Assembly (NCBI RefSeq): GCF_012932565.1
Contig: NZ_JABBYJ010000002.1
Span: 124,001-188,000, forward strand
DNA: 64,000 nucleotides
DNA from: Sneathiella limimaris
GTDB taxonomy: Bacteria; Pseudomonadota; Alphaproteobacteria; Sneathiellales; Sneathiellaceae
Reading direction: 5' to 3'
Both the position numbers and the translations under genes were made by a program. Position 1 is the first letter of the stretch. Each line of letters begins with the position of its first letter. The notes under the pieces were generated by a model. The model was not told the origin of the DNA and ran no database searches. It worked only from the letters and a program-made list of their open reading frames with translations. Shown here piece after piece: positions 55,481 to 63,978 of the stretch.

Positions 55481-55702
55481 TTAGCTAAAACTACAGCTAT
55501 CTTCACCTGTATCTGACAGTGTGAATTCGCCACCGACAACTTCGCACACATCTTTAGCGATCTCAGCAAAGCTTGAGGATATTGTACCGCCGGTTGTCGT
55601 AAAAGCGACGATACCCGCAACGGCAACTAATGAGGCAATTAGCCCATATTCAATGGCAGTAGCTCCAGATTCATTTTGTACAAACTTTAATAAACTTGAC
55701 AT
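55481..55702 (-). CDS. Flp-type pilin, second copy
   Basis: This is a Flp/Fap pilin of 73 aa. The start at 55702 has AAGGAGAG upstream. The prepilin site is NESGATAIEYGLIAS: cleavage is expected after the Gly, leaving the ATAIEYGLIA hydrophobic helix. The C-terminus has two cysteines (VCEVVGG and DSCSFS) that match the pair in the neighbouring pilin and could form a disulfide loop. It lies downstream of a strong terminator that separates it from the first pilin gene, and 21 bp upstream of cpaA. Confidence 0.93.
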   Translation of the reverse strand: MSSLLKFVQNESGATAIEYGLIASLVAVAGIVAFTTTGGTISSSFAEIAKDVCEVVGGEFTLSDTGEDSCSFS

Positions 55703-55731
55703 GCTACTCTCCTTCAAGGGCTGAAATGAAA

Positions 55732-55755
55732 AAGGAGCTGCCGAAGCAGCTCCTT
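55732..55755 (-). terminator. UUCG-loop terminator between the two pilin genes
   Basis: The minus strand reads AAGGAGCTGC-TTCG-GCAGCTCCTT followed by TTTCATTTC: a perfect 10-bp stem with a UUCG tetraloop and a T tract. It lies 14 bp after the stop codon of the first flp gene. It should end most transcripts after the first pilin. Confidence 0.85.
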
Positions 55756-55769
55756 ACATAATCCTAGAA

Positions 55770-55997
55770 TTATGAGAATGTGCAGGAACCAGCTGTGCCG
55801 TCTGCTGAATCTGTGTAAGTACCACCAGCACTTGTACACAGTGTGTCTGCAAGTTCATCGAAAGATTCGAAGATTGTGTTACCGAGGGCGGTGAAAGCAA
55901 CAACGCCTACCAGGGCAACCAAGGCGGCAATCAGACCATATTCAATAGCTGTTGCACCAGATTCGTCTTTTGCAAATGCGCGGAACATTTTAATCAT
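55770..55997 (-). CDS. flp: Flp-type pilin, first copy (probable major pilin)
   Basis: This is a Flp/Fap pilin of 75 aa. The short leader MIKMFRAFAKDESG ends at the prepilin cleavage site, followed by ATAIEYGLIAALVALVGVVA as the polymerisation helix with the conserved Glu-Tyr pair. The C-terminal half has two cysteines (LCTSAGG and GSCTFS), as in the second pilin. It has a strong AGGAG ribosome-binding site and its own terminator directly after the gene, consistent with a highly expressed major pilin on a short transcript. It heads the cpa/tad operon. Confidence 0.94.
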   Translation of the reverse strand: MIKMFRAFAKDESGATAIEYGLIAALVALVGVVAFTALGNTIFESFDELADTLCTSAGGTYTDSADGTAGSCTFS

Positions 55998-56494
55998 CTT
56001 AACATCTCCTAATTAAGCTACAGGACTTTGTCCCGAAGGTAATCTTTAATCCTGAGAGCTGACCTCTCAATCTACTGACTACTAGAACTCTTTACTGTTT
56101 AAAGCTCCTAGAAGCCTTTAGTTTCGAAGCCTGGCTCCAGAACCCTTTTGCCTTGCTCCTGGGATGTAATTTGCCCCAAAATAATTAATCAATAGTTAAA
56201 CGATGTAATTTTTTCTGAAAAACGCAATTTTTTATTGTATAAAATTTTATTCAATTTAATAAATAAAGTATTCGCAATTAATTATTTGTATTTTTATTTA
56301 ATAGTTACTTAAAATTCAATTAACTTAAAGATCTGCATAATATATAATGTGTATTAGCTCAGAAGTTACGTTTCTTTACTTAAGCACCCTCATATAGAGA
56401 GTTTTTTACGCATAATTAATCGAAATTGGCGCTTTATCTTTAATCTAGTTTAAGACTTCTCTGCGATGCTCCACGCTTCAGTTTTTCTCGATAA
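55998..56494. other. AT-rich divergent promoter region between flp and tadG
   Basis: This non-coding stretch of 497 bp contains no convincing ORF. The part next to flp (55998-56170) holds its leader, including a short GGAC-TTT-GTCC hairpin at about 56023-56033. The part from about 56180 to 56400 is extremely AT-rich. Promoters for flp (minus) and tadG (plus) must lie here, but I cannot fix -35/-10 boxes with confidence. Confidence 0.5.
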
Positions 56495-58174
56495 ATGCGG
56501 GGTCACCCAATGTGCATCACCTCAATTGTCAGTAAATTTATAAAATCACTCACCCAACTTGGGCGAGACAATAATGGCGCCAGTGCGGTCCTTTTCGCAT
56601 TTCTGGCAATCCCTATCATGGGCGCCATTGGCCTATCTGTTGACTTGGGCCGTGCCTATGTCTTGAAGTCAAAGCTATCCACAGCACTTGATGCTGCGGG
56701 ACTGGCTGCAGGACGGGTGATTTTTAAAGAAGATGCAGTTGTTCTCGCGGACGCTCAGAAGTTCTTCGATGCAAACTTTACCTCTGGATATATGGGTGCA
56801 GATGTTAGTGCATTGGAAATCTCATGGGATGCAAATCGTGAAAATATCGAACTGAAAGTCAATGCGGACTTGAACACAACATTCATGAGTATTCTTGGAA
56901 AAGAAGAAGTGAGTGTGGGGGCCAGAACTGTTGTTAATCGTGTGAACCGGGGGTTAGAACTCATCATGGTTCTGGATAACACGGGCTCAATGGCCCGAAA
57001 CTCTGACACCAACGGATATAGCGGAACTGATGAGAACCGTCGCATTAACTCCCTTAGAAGAGCGGCTCACGACCTCGTTGATATTCTTTATGGTGAGAAA
57101 GAGATTCAAAAGAATCTATGGGTCGGTATCGTTCCTTATGTCACTCAGGTGAATGTTGGGTACCAAAACATTGGGTTCCTCGACAGAAGTGAACAAATTA
57201 ATATTGTGACTAATTCAGGACCTAATCAGAGCGAATTCTTCAAAGACACCGATTTTCACCTTCCACTTGGTTATGATGTCGATCGCGATGGCAGCAATGA
57301 CACTAACTATGGCTGGAAAGGCTGCGTTGAAATGCGCGGTCACCTCGATGGTGGTACGATTGATACAACGGATGATCCTCCTAACGAGGATTTTTTGCCT
57401 TATGTTTATTTTGACGGTCATAGAGATCTGGACCATCGCTGGCGGGATAACGACAACGATTGGAACGATTCTTCACCCGGTGATGTGGTTCATATTGCCG
57501 AAGAAGACGTCAAACTCTGGAATAGTTTCGACAATTCAGTTGGTCGCGGTCCCAACGCGGGCTGCCCAACACCAATCCTTCCCCTAACTGCTGAGAAAAC
57601 GACAGTGAAGGCAGCCATTGAAGCAATGCGCCCCTGGTACAGCGGCGGAACGATGGGTAACGTCGGAATGGTCTGGGGCTGGCGGGCAATTTCACCCCGT
57701 TGGCGCGGTTTATGGGCAGGATCTCCTCCAGATCTGCCAACTGATTATAATGAGCCGCTTATTGATAAGGCTGTAATCATGATGACTGATGGTGAAAACC
57801 TGGTCTTTAGTCATGGCGGCAAGCCGACATTTGATTACAACGCATACTCTCGTCATCAGAAAAACGCGTGGAGCAGACACGCAAGTTCAGCTGGATCGAT
57901 TGACACCTATACGGATCCGGATGGCCGCTTGCGTTATACCAACCCAACCTACTACCGCAATCGAATAGACGCGAAGTTTACGGAGACCTGCAATGCAATG
58001 AAAGCCGCAGGCATTATTGTCTACACGATTAAATTCAAAAGCGGCAACGATGCTCTCTATCGCAATTGTGCGACGTCACCGGCTCACTATTTTCATTCAC
58101 CGAATGAGAAAACGTTGCGTGAAGCTTTCCGCTCTATCGGTCAGGAACTGAGTAACTTGAGAATTTCTGAATAA
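56495..58174 (+). CDS. TadG-like protein with vWA domain
   Basis: This is a membrane-anchored pilus-associated protein of 559 aa. The N-terminal TadE/G-type segment (GASAVLFAFLAIPIMGAIGL, about residues 28-47) is followed by a von Willebrand factor A domain with the MIDAS-type motif D161-N-T-G-S-M. VIMMTDGENL lies near residue 430. Between them are Asp/Asn-rich loops such as DVDRDGSND (261-269) and DNDNDWND (318-325), which look like Ca-binding loops. It ends with the usual ASPAHYFHSPNEKTLREAF. TadG-like proteins act in Flp pilus anchoring. A second ATG at 56510 is possible. A terminator follows. Confidence 0.88.
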   Translation: MRGHPMCITSIVSKFIKSLTQLGRDNNGASAVLFAFLAIPIMGAIGLSVDLGRAYVLKSKLSTALDAAGLAAGRVIFKEDAVVLADAQKFFDANFTSGYMGADVSALEISWDANRENIELKVNADLNTTFMSILGKEEVSVGARTVVNRVNRGLELIMVLDNTGSMARNSDTNGYSGTDENRRINSLRRAAHDLVDILYGEKEIQKNLWVGIVPYVTQVNVGYQNIGFLDRSEQINIVTNSGPNQSEFFKDTDFHLPLGYDVDRDGSNDTNYGWKGCVEMRGHLDGGTIDTTDDPPNEDFLPYVYFDGHRDLDHRWRDNDNDWNDSSPGDVVHIAEEDVKLWNSFDNSVGRGPNAGCPTPILPLTAEKTTVKAAIEAMRPWYSGGTMGNVGMVWGWRAISPRWRGLWAGSPPDLPTDYNEPLIDKAVIMMTDGENLVFSHGGKPTFDYNAYSRHQKNAWSRHASSAGSIDTYTDPDGRLRYTNPTYYRNRIDAKFTETCNAMKAAGIIVYTIKFKSGNDALYRNCATSPAHYFHSPNEKTLREAFRSIGQELSNLRISE

Positions 58175-58194
58175 ATCTCTCAGAATCTCTAAAA

Positions 58195-58224
58195 TAAAAA
58201 GGCGCTAATTCGGCGCCTTTTTTG
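58195..58224. terminator. Bidirectional terminator after tadG
   Basis: The stem AAAAAGGCGC / GCGCCTTTTT has a short loop and a T tract, and lies between the convergent tadG and ArsR genes. Confidence 0.85.
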
Positions 58225-58262
58225 TTGCTAAAACTTCCTATAGAAGCGGCTGAGTTCAGCGA

Positions 58263-58595
58263 TCATTCGTCCACATAGCGTTTCAACCGATCAAGATTCT
58301 CATCCCACTGACGAGAGACCTCGATGAAATACTCCTGGGCTTCAGTGAATTTGTCTCTCATTAAGTGGAAATGCTGCTCTCTTCCCAACTTTAATGACTT
58401 CACTAATTTCGCAAGTTCCAGTGCCTGAAGATGTTTGCGAACGGCCTGGCGGGACATCTTAAATCCTTCCACCAGCTCCGTGATTGAATGTCCTTGCCCA
58501 TCTGACAATTTATCAACCAGGTGTATCCGAACTGGATCTCCGAGCGCTGCAAACAAAAGAACCAGACTTTGGTGATTAACAGTCGTCTTATGCAC
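58263..58595 (-). CDS. ArsR-family HTH regulator
   Basis: This is a small winged-HTH protein of about 111 aa. TTVNHQSLVLLFAALGDPVR begins the fold, and GHSITELVEGFKMSRQAVRKH contains the recognition helix. This subgroup is regularly paired with an SRPBCC/AHSA1-type protein gene. I start it at a GTG (58595) preceded by GAGG, because homologous proteins begin at about this TVNHQS segment. A TTG at 58610 is also in frame. The GTG overlaps the stop codon of the decayed SRPBCC gene. No metal-binding cysteine pair is visible, so it is not an arsenic sensor. Confidence 0.82.
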   Translation of the reverse strand: MHKTTVNHQSLVLLFAALGDPVRIHLVDKLSDGQGHSITELVEGFKMSRQAVRKHLQALELAKLVKSLKLGREQHFHLMRDKFTEAQEYFIEVSRQWDENLDRLKRYVDE

Positions 58596-58962
58596 TGAGA
58601 TATACCTCAATATTTCGAAGCTGATACGTCCAACCTTCCTTGATCTGCTTCAGAATCTTCAGGGCCTCTTTATCACTGAATGCCGAAAACCCGGATTGTC
58701 TAACTGTCAGAATACAGTCGGATCCATCTCTTTTATGGTGAAAACTCACTTGGTCCTCAGCCCTTCCGGTTCGCTTGAGTTGATCTCAACATCCAGAGGA
58801 TACCAGGAAAAAGCAAAATGATGCTCTGGCTCAATGATATCAATCCAGGCATGCCATAATTCTGACCCTTCTCATCCAATAATCCGTCAGCGCTTTACAA
58901 TGCCGTGATACTGGCACTGAAAACTTAACAGTCTACTCAATTTCATCAGGGAAACTTGTCAT
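58588..58962 (-). pseudogene. Decayed SRPBCC/AHSA1-family gene
   Basis: Translating the minus strand in separate frames recovers an SRPBCC (activator of Hsp90 ATPase-like) protein in pieces. The start MTSFPDEIE is followed by a TAG at codon 10 (58933-58935), then TVKFSVPVSRHCKALTDY. After a missing internal stretch another frame gives GSELWHAWIDIIEPEHHFAF and SWYPLDVEINSSEPEGLRTK. A frame change near 58748 then returns to VSFHHKRDGSDCILTV, RQSGFSAFSDKEALKILKQ and a stop at 58588. A single lost base in AAG(G)TGAG explains the last shift. At least three lesions make it a pseudogene. It overlaps the start of the ArsR gene it would normally work with. Confidence 0.85.
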
Positions 58963-59093
58963 TTTAGCTCTCGCTTAATCTGCAATTTTCTGGTTGCATA
59001 AATAGTCCACACAAAAAAACGCAACCAAACAGTTTCGTTTCTAGATTAAGGATTGAGGGCTAAATTTTAGAATTCGGCAATCAAGAACGTGAA

Positions 59094-59723
59094 TTATTCG
59101 AAAGTTGTCCGTTCAGAAAAACGCGGACGGAAAAAAGACTGTCGGTAGATATCAATACCTGACAGGAAATCGTCAGCGATATAGCTGCCCCCTGCGCCAG
59201 CAAAGAACGGAGAAAACTTGTAAAAGACTTCTGTGACGATTAGCCCTTCGTCATTCTCAAGCGTCTGACCATCTTGGTCAGTAAAAACAGCTGGTAGTTT
59301 CGCGGTTCCACCATTGGATCCAATCAAACTGCTTTTATCTGCCAGGCTGCCTTTACTTTTCTGACCAATGATGAGGGGGTCTTTGCCATCACGTCCCACA
59401 ACTGAAGTCACCACGACCATTCCTAAGCCATCAAACTCGAACGGGGAGGCTAAATGCTCAATGGAATCAAGAAGGTTGTCCATTTCTGCCGCGGTCAAAG
59501 CTTCATCGCGAGCGACAAGATCGGCTACAGTTGCTGAAATCCTGTCCATCTTTTGCGTCATCAGGGCGTAACGGCTGACCTCAAAACTGCCAACCGCAAT
59601 TAGGAAAATGAGCGGCAACAGCATGGCAAATTCCGTCATGGCAACGCCGGAGCAGTTTGCAATGAACCCTTTTGCAAAGGATCCAACCTGTGTCGCACCT
59701 ATTTTCTGAATGAGCTTCTTCAT
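59094..59723 (-). CDS. TadE/TadF-like pseudopilin, second copy
   Basis: This pilus-associated protein has 209 aa from the ATG at 59723, which has GGAAAA upstream. The N-terminal part has the TadE-like hydrophobic segment SGVAMTEFAMLLPLIFLIAV with the conserved Glu after the hydrophobic start. The following helix (EVSRYALMTQKMDRISATVA) and DLVARDEALTAAEMDNLLDS match the TadF-type group. These minor pseudopilins are processed by the CpaA peptidase and needed for Flp pilus formation. It lies 10 bp after the first TadE gene. Confidence 0.85.
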   Translation of the reverse strand: MKKLIQKIGATQVGSFAKGFIANCSGVAMTEFAMLLPLIFLIAVGSFEVSRYALMTQKMDRISATVADLVARDEALTAAEMDNLLDSIEHLASPFEFDGLGMVVVTSVVGRDGKDPLIIGQKSKGSLADKSSLIGSNGGTAKLPAVFTDQDGQTLENDEGLIVTEVFYKFSPFFAGAGGSYIADDFLSGIDIYRQSFFRPRFSERTTFE

Positions 59724-59733
59724 GCCATTTTCC

Positions 59734-60330
59734 TTAAAAAGGCTCGTTCCGAACAACCATGGAGGCTGTCATAGGAATACTCCCCCCCATAAAAGGGACA
59801 ATCTGACCACTAAGGAAATTCCAGTTGTAACGAATTGTATAAAGGACAATTTCACCGGGACCACCTAGACCAGCAGCACCCATATCATCTTCCCAAGACC
59901 CACTACCGTTAATATCCTGATAGGGCTCACCATTGGGATAATCAACGCCGCCTACAGTAATCGCAGTCGCCGTATATTGACCATTACCATCCAGGTCTTC
60001 ATAAGGTTCAGGCATCCCGATATCCCCAAAGCTGGGATAAATAAGCGCTGAAATATCGCCTGATGTCAGATTGACGAGACCGAGGGACGCTTCATTAACA
60101 ATATTCGCGATCTGCTGGTCCCGACTGACGCCATCGGTTTGCATACCGGTCAAGCCGACACGGGACGCATCGCGAAGCCCGCCTTCAACCACGGTATTCA
60201 CGAACATAGCAACACCCAATTCGATCAGACCAAACAGAATAATCGTCAAAACAGGTGCGATCAGTGCCAATTCAAGCGCAGTCGTTCCTTGTTTATCACG
60301 AATAAATTTGCGAATGATCTTCTTCAACAT
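59734..60330 (-). CDS. tadE: TadE-like pseudopilin with Ca-binding-like loops
   Basis: This is a minor pseudopilin of 198 aa. The TadE segment is KQGTTALELALIAPVLTIIL, then FGLIELGVAMF. The extracytoplasmic part contains two similar units, EPYEDLDGNGQY (108-119) and EPYQDINGSGSW (135-146), with the D-x-D/N-G-x-G spacing of dockerin- or EF-hand-like calcium loops. It is probably processed by CpaA and acts in the Tad pilus. It is the first gene of a two-gene unit about 2 kb away from tadG and on the other strand. Confidence 0.87.
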   Translation of the reverse strand: MLKKIIRKFIRDKQGTTALELALIAPVLTIILFGLIELGVAMFVNTVVEGGLRDASRVGLTGMQTDGVSRDQQIANIVNEASLGLVNLTSGDISALIYPSFGDIGMPEPYEDLDGNGQYTATAITVGGVDYPNGEPYQDINGSGSWEDDMGAAGLGGPGEIVLYTIRYNWNFLSGQIVPFMGGSIPMTASMVVRNEPF

Positions 60331-60438
60331 CAGTTCAAGAGGTCCGGTATCTGCTATCCCAAGTTTCAGATAGTTTACCGAGAACCTGTTAAACCGAAGT
60401 TAAATCCAGGGGTGTAATTTACCTAAATTTTTAGAGAC

Positions 60439-62136
60439 CTAAGCTGCGTCGGAGCCGCCAAATTTTTCTTCCCATGCAGCGACTTCATCATCTGAAATCT
60501 TGCGGAAAAGAACATCAGGAACGCTGAAAGCATGGCCTGCCGACAATGTCACCAGTTCTTCAGCCATTGGCTTTTCAAGCCACTCAGTGCCTGAAAGATC
60601 TAGTCCAAGTGCATCGGAAAGTTTTCGGCTAGCATCCGGAATAACTGGCGCGCTTAAGATCGCAAAGATACGGATCAGGTTAATGGCATAACGCAGGCTA
60701 ACCGCTGCCGCTTCTGGATCAGTTTTAAACGCTGTCCACGGAGCAACCTCTGTCAGATACTCATTGCCCATCACCCAGATCGCTCTCAACTCCTGCATGG
60801 CTTTGCGGATCTGCAATTCATCCATGTAAGTGTTATAGGCATCAACCCGGCCTTGAAGATCTGCCGCCAGTTTTGCTTCTCGCTCTCCGGCTTCACCGCC
60901 TGAGGGCAACTCTGTACCAAATTTGGAGCTACAGAATTTCAGGATACGGTTCACAAAGTTCCCAAGGGTATCAGCAAGGTCCTTGTTTACAGTTCCGGAG
61001 AACCCATCCCAGGTAAAGCTGCTGTCGGAATTTTCTGGGGCATTTGCCAGAAGATAATAGCGCCAATAATCAGCCGGCAGCATCTCAATCGCATCGCTCA
61101 TGAAAATACCGCGCTGCTGACTGGTAGAAAACTTACCGCCGTAATAGGTCAGCCAGTTGAAGCCCTTGATGTAATCCACCATTTTCCAGGGCTCTCGACT
61201 GCCGATCTGGGTTCCTGGGAAAGTCACCGTATGAAATGGGATATTGTCTTTCGCCATAAATTCGGTGTAGCGCACATCATCGGCTTCATACCACCAGGAC
61301 TTCCAGTCCCGGTTATCCGGATCTTCGTCAGCCCATTCCTTGGTGGCCGCGATATATTCAATTGGCGCATCAAACCAGACGTAATAAACCTTGTCTTCCA
61401 TGCCTTCCCGGCCAACCGGAACGCCCCATTTCAGGTCCCGTGTAATCCCGCGGTCATGCAGACCTTCATCCAACCATTTCATCGCAATAGAGGAGACCAG
61501 AACCGGCCAGTCGCTGTGCTTGTTCACCCAAGTGCGGATTTCATCTGACAGCTTGGATTGCAGCAGGAATAGATGTTTACTTTCACGCACTTCCAGATTT
61601 GTACTACCGGACACCGCAGAGCGAGGATCCACAAGGTCCGTTGGATCCAACAGACGCGTACAGCTTTCACACTGATCACCACGCGCCTTGTCATATCCGC
61701 AATGAGGGCAAGTTCCCTCCACATACCGATCCGGCAGGAAACGCTCATCATCAATAGAGTAAACCTGTTTGGTGACCCGCTCTTCAATAAACCCGTTTTC
61801 AAGAAGCTTGTTCCCAAAATGCTGGGTCAGCTCATGGTTCTGCGGAGAGGAAGAGCGCCCGAAATAATCGAACGACAATCCAAAGGCCTCACCCAGTCTT
61901 GCCTGAACTTCATGTTGCTCTTTACAAAACTCAGCAACATCCAGGTTAGCAGCACGTGCTGCCAATTCAGCTGGAGTTCCATGCTCATCAGTCGCACAAA
62001 TGAACAGAACTTCCTCGCCTCTTGCCCGCAAATATCTCGCATACAGGTCTGATGGCAACATGGACCCGATCAGATTACCCAAATGCTTGACGCCATTGAT
62101 ATATGGTAATGCTGATGTAATGAGGTGACGTGTCAT
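60439..62136 (-). CDS. metG: Methionyl-tRNA synthetase
   Basis: This class I aminoacyl-tRNA synthetase of about 565 aa charges tRNA-Met. The HIGH-type motif is HLGN at residues 18-21 and the KMSKS-type motif is K335-F-S-T-S. A zinc site is formed by C143, C146, C156 and C159 ([17 protein letters not shown]). The anticodon-binding domain follows, and the C-terminal tRNA-binding EMAP-like dimer domain is absent, as in the short MetG type. The start at [12 protein letters not shown] is preferred. An in-frame codon at 62151 adds five residues. It is unrelated to the pilus genes next to it. Confidence 0.95.
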   Translation of the reverse strand: MTRHLITSALPYINGVKHLGNLIGSMLPSDLYARYLRARGEEVLFICATDEHGTPAELAARAANLDVAEFCKEQHEVQARLGEAFGLSFDYFGRSSSPQNHELTQHFGNKLLENGFIEERVTKQVYSIDDERFLPDRYVEGTCPHCGYDKARGDQCESCTRLLDPTDLVDPRSAVSGSTNLEVRESKHLFLLQSKLSDEIRTWVNKHSDWPVLVSSIAMKWLDEGLHDRGITRDLKWGVPVGREGMEDKVYYVWFDAPIEYIAATKEWADEDPDNRDWKSWWYEADDVRYTEFMAKDNIPFHTVTFPGTQIGSREPWKMVDYIKGFNWLTYYGGKFSTSQQRGIFMSDAIEMLPADYWRYYLLANAPENSDSSFTWDGFSGTVNKDLADTLGNFVNRILKFCSSKFGTELPSGGEAGEREAKLAADLQGRVDAYNTYMDELQIRKAMQELRAIWVMGNEYLTEVAPWTAFKTDPEAAAVSLRYAINLIRIFAILSAPVIPDASRKLSDALGLDLSGTEWLEKPMAEELVTLSAGHAFSVPDVLFRKISDDEVAAWEEKFGGSDAA

Positions 62137-62258
62137 CAAACTTTCCTGCAAATTAAGACTAGAATTAAGGTCCCGCCCTTTTACAGGAATAGGTCAGACA
62201 CTGCAAAAGGAAGTTTTATCTATTGGTGGGCTTGAGTTTTGTAACCCTTTCAAACATG

Positions 62259-62287
62259 AAAAAACGGCCGCTTAAGAAAACGGCCGT
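62259..62287 (-). terminator. Intrinsic terminator after the VPLPA-CTERM gene
   Basis: The stem ACGGCCG / CGGCCGT has a loop of about 10 nt and is followed on the minus strand by TTTTT. It lies 30 bp past the stop codon of the VPLPA-CTERM gene. Confidence 0.8.
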
Positions 62288-62316
62288 CTTTCAGAAATCT
62301 TGTATTGATCGGGGAA

Positions 62317-62859
62317 TTAAGCCGCCCGTTTTTTCCGCCATCCCATGAAGCCGATAAGCGCCATGCCAGCTGCATAAAGTGGCAAGGCTGCTGGAAGAGG
62401 AACAGCTGAGATAGAGACGTCGTAAAGTGCCTGACGTCTGTTCGGGGACTCGATGCCGAATGTGTATGTTCCGGCAGCCAGGTTTGAATACAGAAGGTAG
62501 TCAGACTGCGGTGTAGACAGCTCAACATCTGCTTGCCCAGTCATCTTGAACGTGTAGATCGCGTCTGCAGTGTTGTCCTTAACGAAGTTGTCAATCGTCA
62601 AGTTGAACGCTTTATCCATTGTGAAGGTAAAGAAGTCAGAATAGCCGTTTCCAAGGAAGCCAAGAACCTGAAAGCCCTCTCCACCATTGTCGATCACATC
62701 ATTTGCTGAAGGCTGGCCCAATTCAATTCCGGAAGGTCCACCGCGCGCTGTCTCAGTCAGAATATCACCAACTGGATAGTAGGTTGCGCTGTTCGCTGTG
62801 CCGCTAAGGGCAAAAGCTGCAGTGACAGAAAGAATAATACCCGCAATCAACTTTTTCAT
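62317..62859 (-). CDS. Exported VPLPA-CTERM sorting-domain protein
   Basis: This is a secreted protein of 180 aa. A signal peptide (MKKLIAGIILSVTAAFALSG, then TANS) is followed by a beta-rich domain and a C-terminal sorting tripartite tail: VPLPAALPLYAAGMALIGFM and a basic WRKKR end. This is the VPLPA-CTERM form of the PEP-CTERM signals recognised by exosortase-type peptidases. No exosortase gene is in the window. The start at 62859 has TTGGAG upstream. The body (TFTMDKAFNLTIDNFVKDN) resembles small extracellular matrix or surface proteins, but I cannot name a function. Confidence 0.85.
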   Translation of the reverse strand: MKKLIAGIILSVTAAFALSGTANSATYYPVGDILTETARGGPSGIELGQPSANDVIDNGGEGFQVLGFLGNGYSDFFTFTMDKAFNLTIDNFVKDNTADAIYTFKMTGQADVELSTPQSDYLLYSNLAAGTYTFGIESPNRRQALYDVSISAVPLPAALPLYAAGMALIGFMGWRKKRAA

Positions 62860-63042
62860 ATTCAACTCCAATTGTTACGCTACCCATTTACGCGCCGCAA
62901 ACCGACAAGGCAGAAAGCTAAAATTCAGTTGTTCCTAACATAAAGATTTGCTCGCGCAAAGCATTTAGTTAAAATTTTATTAATTTTTTCAATCTGTTAA
63001 CCATAAAATTAATCAGACAGGAAAAATCCCTATTTCCTGGAA

Positions 63043-63978
63043 CTAAAAATCAGGCAAACTTCGCCTCACAGCCGAGGGTAAATCGGTATGTGGCTCCTGC
63101 CCCAGAAAAGCAACAAGCTTCGAGTTATCCAGCTTCAATGGCACCTCCCAGAGATATTTCATTTCCTTAATTTCTCGGAACAAAGGCACAAAGAATGAGA
63201 GCAAGCCGATTAAACGCCAAGGGGCCTTTTTAATCTTAAAGTCACGGCCAAGTTGTTTCTGAATTTCAGTTGCCATGGATTGACCCGGCTCAAGATAATG
63301 GCCACCGAAATTAAACACATCATGCCGTTGCAGATCATTCTCTTTATTGACCAATTCCAGAATGGTTTTCGCCAGGTCGGGTAAGTAAGCCCAAGCATGC
63401 CCTACCCCTTCAAATTCAGGAGAAGTTACCGCTTTTGATTTGGAGCCAGATGGGATCATGACCGTCTGAAACCAGGACGCCGGCGCAAATGAGCCAAAGA
63501 AATCCCCAGCCCGCACAATCAGCGTGGGACAAACGGCCCGCTGCACCAATTCTTCCATCTCACACCGCACCTGCCCTTTTTTCGATATCGGGTTTTGAGC
63601 GGTCTCTTCTGTAATGAGGCTGTTTGTTCTCGGATCATAGTTATAGACATTTCCTGGAAAGATAAGCCGCGCAGAATGGGCATGGGCAGCGGCAATACTG
63701 TTCTTCAACATAGGTAACGCCAACTCACGCCAGTTTCTGTATCTGGGTGGGTTCACCCCATGAAAAATATGTGAGCAATCGTTGGCAGCTTCGATCACAT
63801 CTTTTTCCACCAAGGCATCGCCCTTGATCCATTTTATCGGTGCCGCTGGATCAAACCGCTTTCTTGCTTCAGCTGGATTTCGGTGCAGGGCAACGATCTG
63901 CCATCCCTCTTCCAAAAACGCTTTGGCAACTTCACCGCCCAGACCACCCGAAATTCCAAGAACCAGTATTTGTTTCAT
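63043..63978 (-). CDS. NAD-dependent epimerase/dehydratase-like protein
   Basis: This is an extended SDR-type NAD(P)-binding protein of 311 aa. The Rossmann motif is VLGISGGLGGEVAKAFLEEG. Sequence around FPGNVYNYDP may correspond to the family's central Y-containing site, but the usual YxxxK pair is not evident. CPTLIVRAGDFFG and GHAWAYLPDLAKTI follow the pattern of NAD-dependent epimerase-like proteins that serve as nucleotide-sugar or flavonoid-type reductases or as NmrA-like sensors. Function is not assignable. It ends 171 bp before the VPLPA-CTERM gene start on the same strand. Confidence 0.82.
   Translation of the reverse strand: MKQILVLGISGGLGGEVAKAFLEEGWQIVALHRNPAEARKRFDPAAPIKWIKGDALVEKDVIEAANDCSHIFHGVNPPRYRNWRELALPMLKNSIAAAHAHSARLIFPGNVYNYDPRTNSLITEETAQNPISKKGQVRCEMEELVQRAVCPTLIVRAGDFFGSFAPASWFQTVMIPSGSKSKAVTSPEFEGVGHAWAYLPDLAKTILELVNKENDLQRHDVFNFGGHYLEPGQSMATEIQKQLGRDFKIKKAPWRLIGLLSFFVPLFREIKEMKYLWEVPLKLDNSKLVAFLGQEPHTDLPSAVRRSLPDF

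Noticed and set aside
55998-56494. Replication origin or mobile element in the AT-rich flp-tadG gap
   Set aside because: No DnaA-box clusters, inverted terminal repeats or transposase remnants are visible. High AT content alone fits a promoter region.
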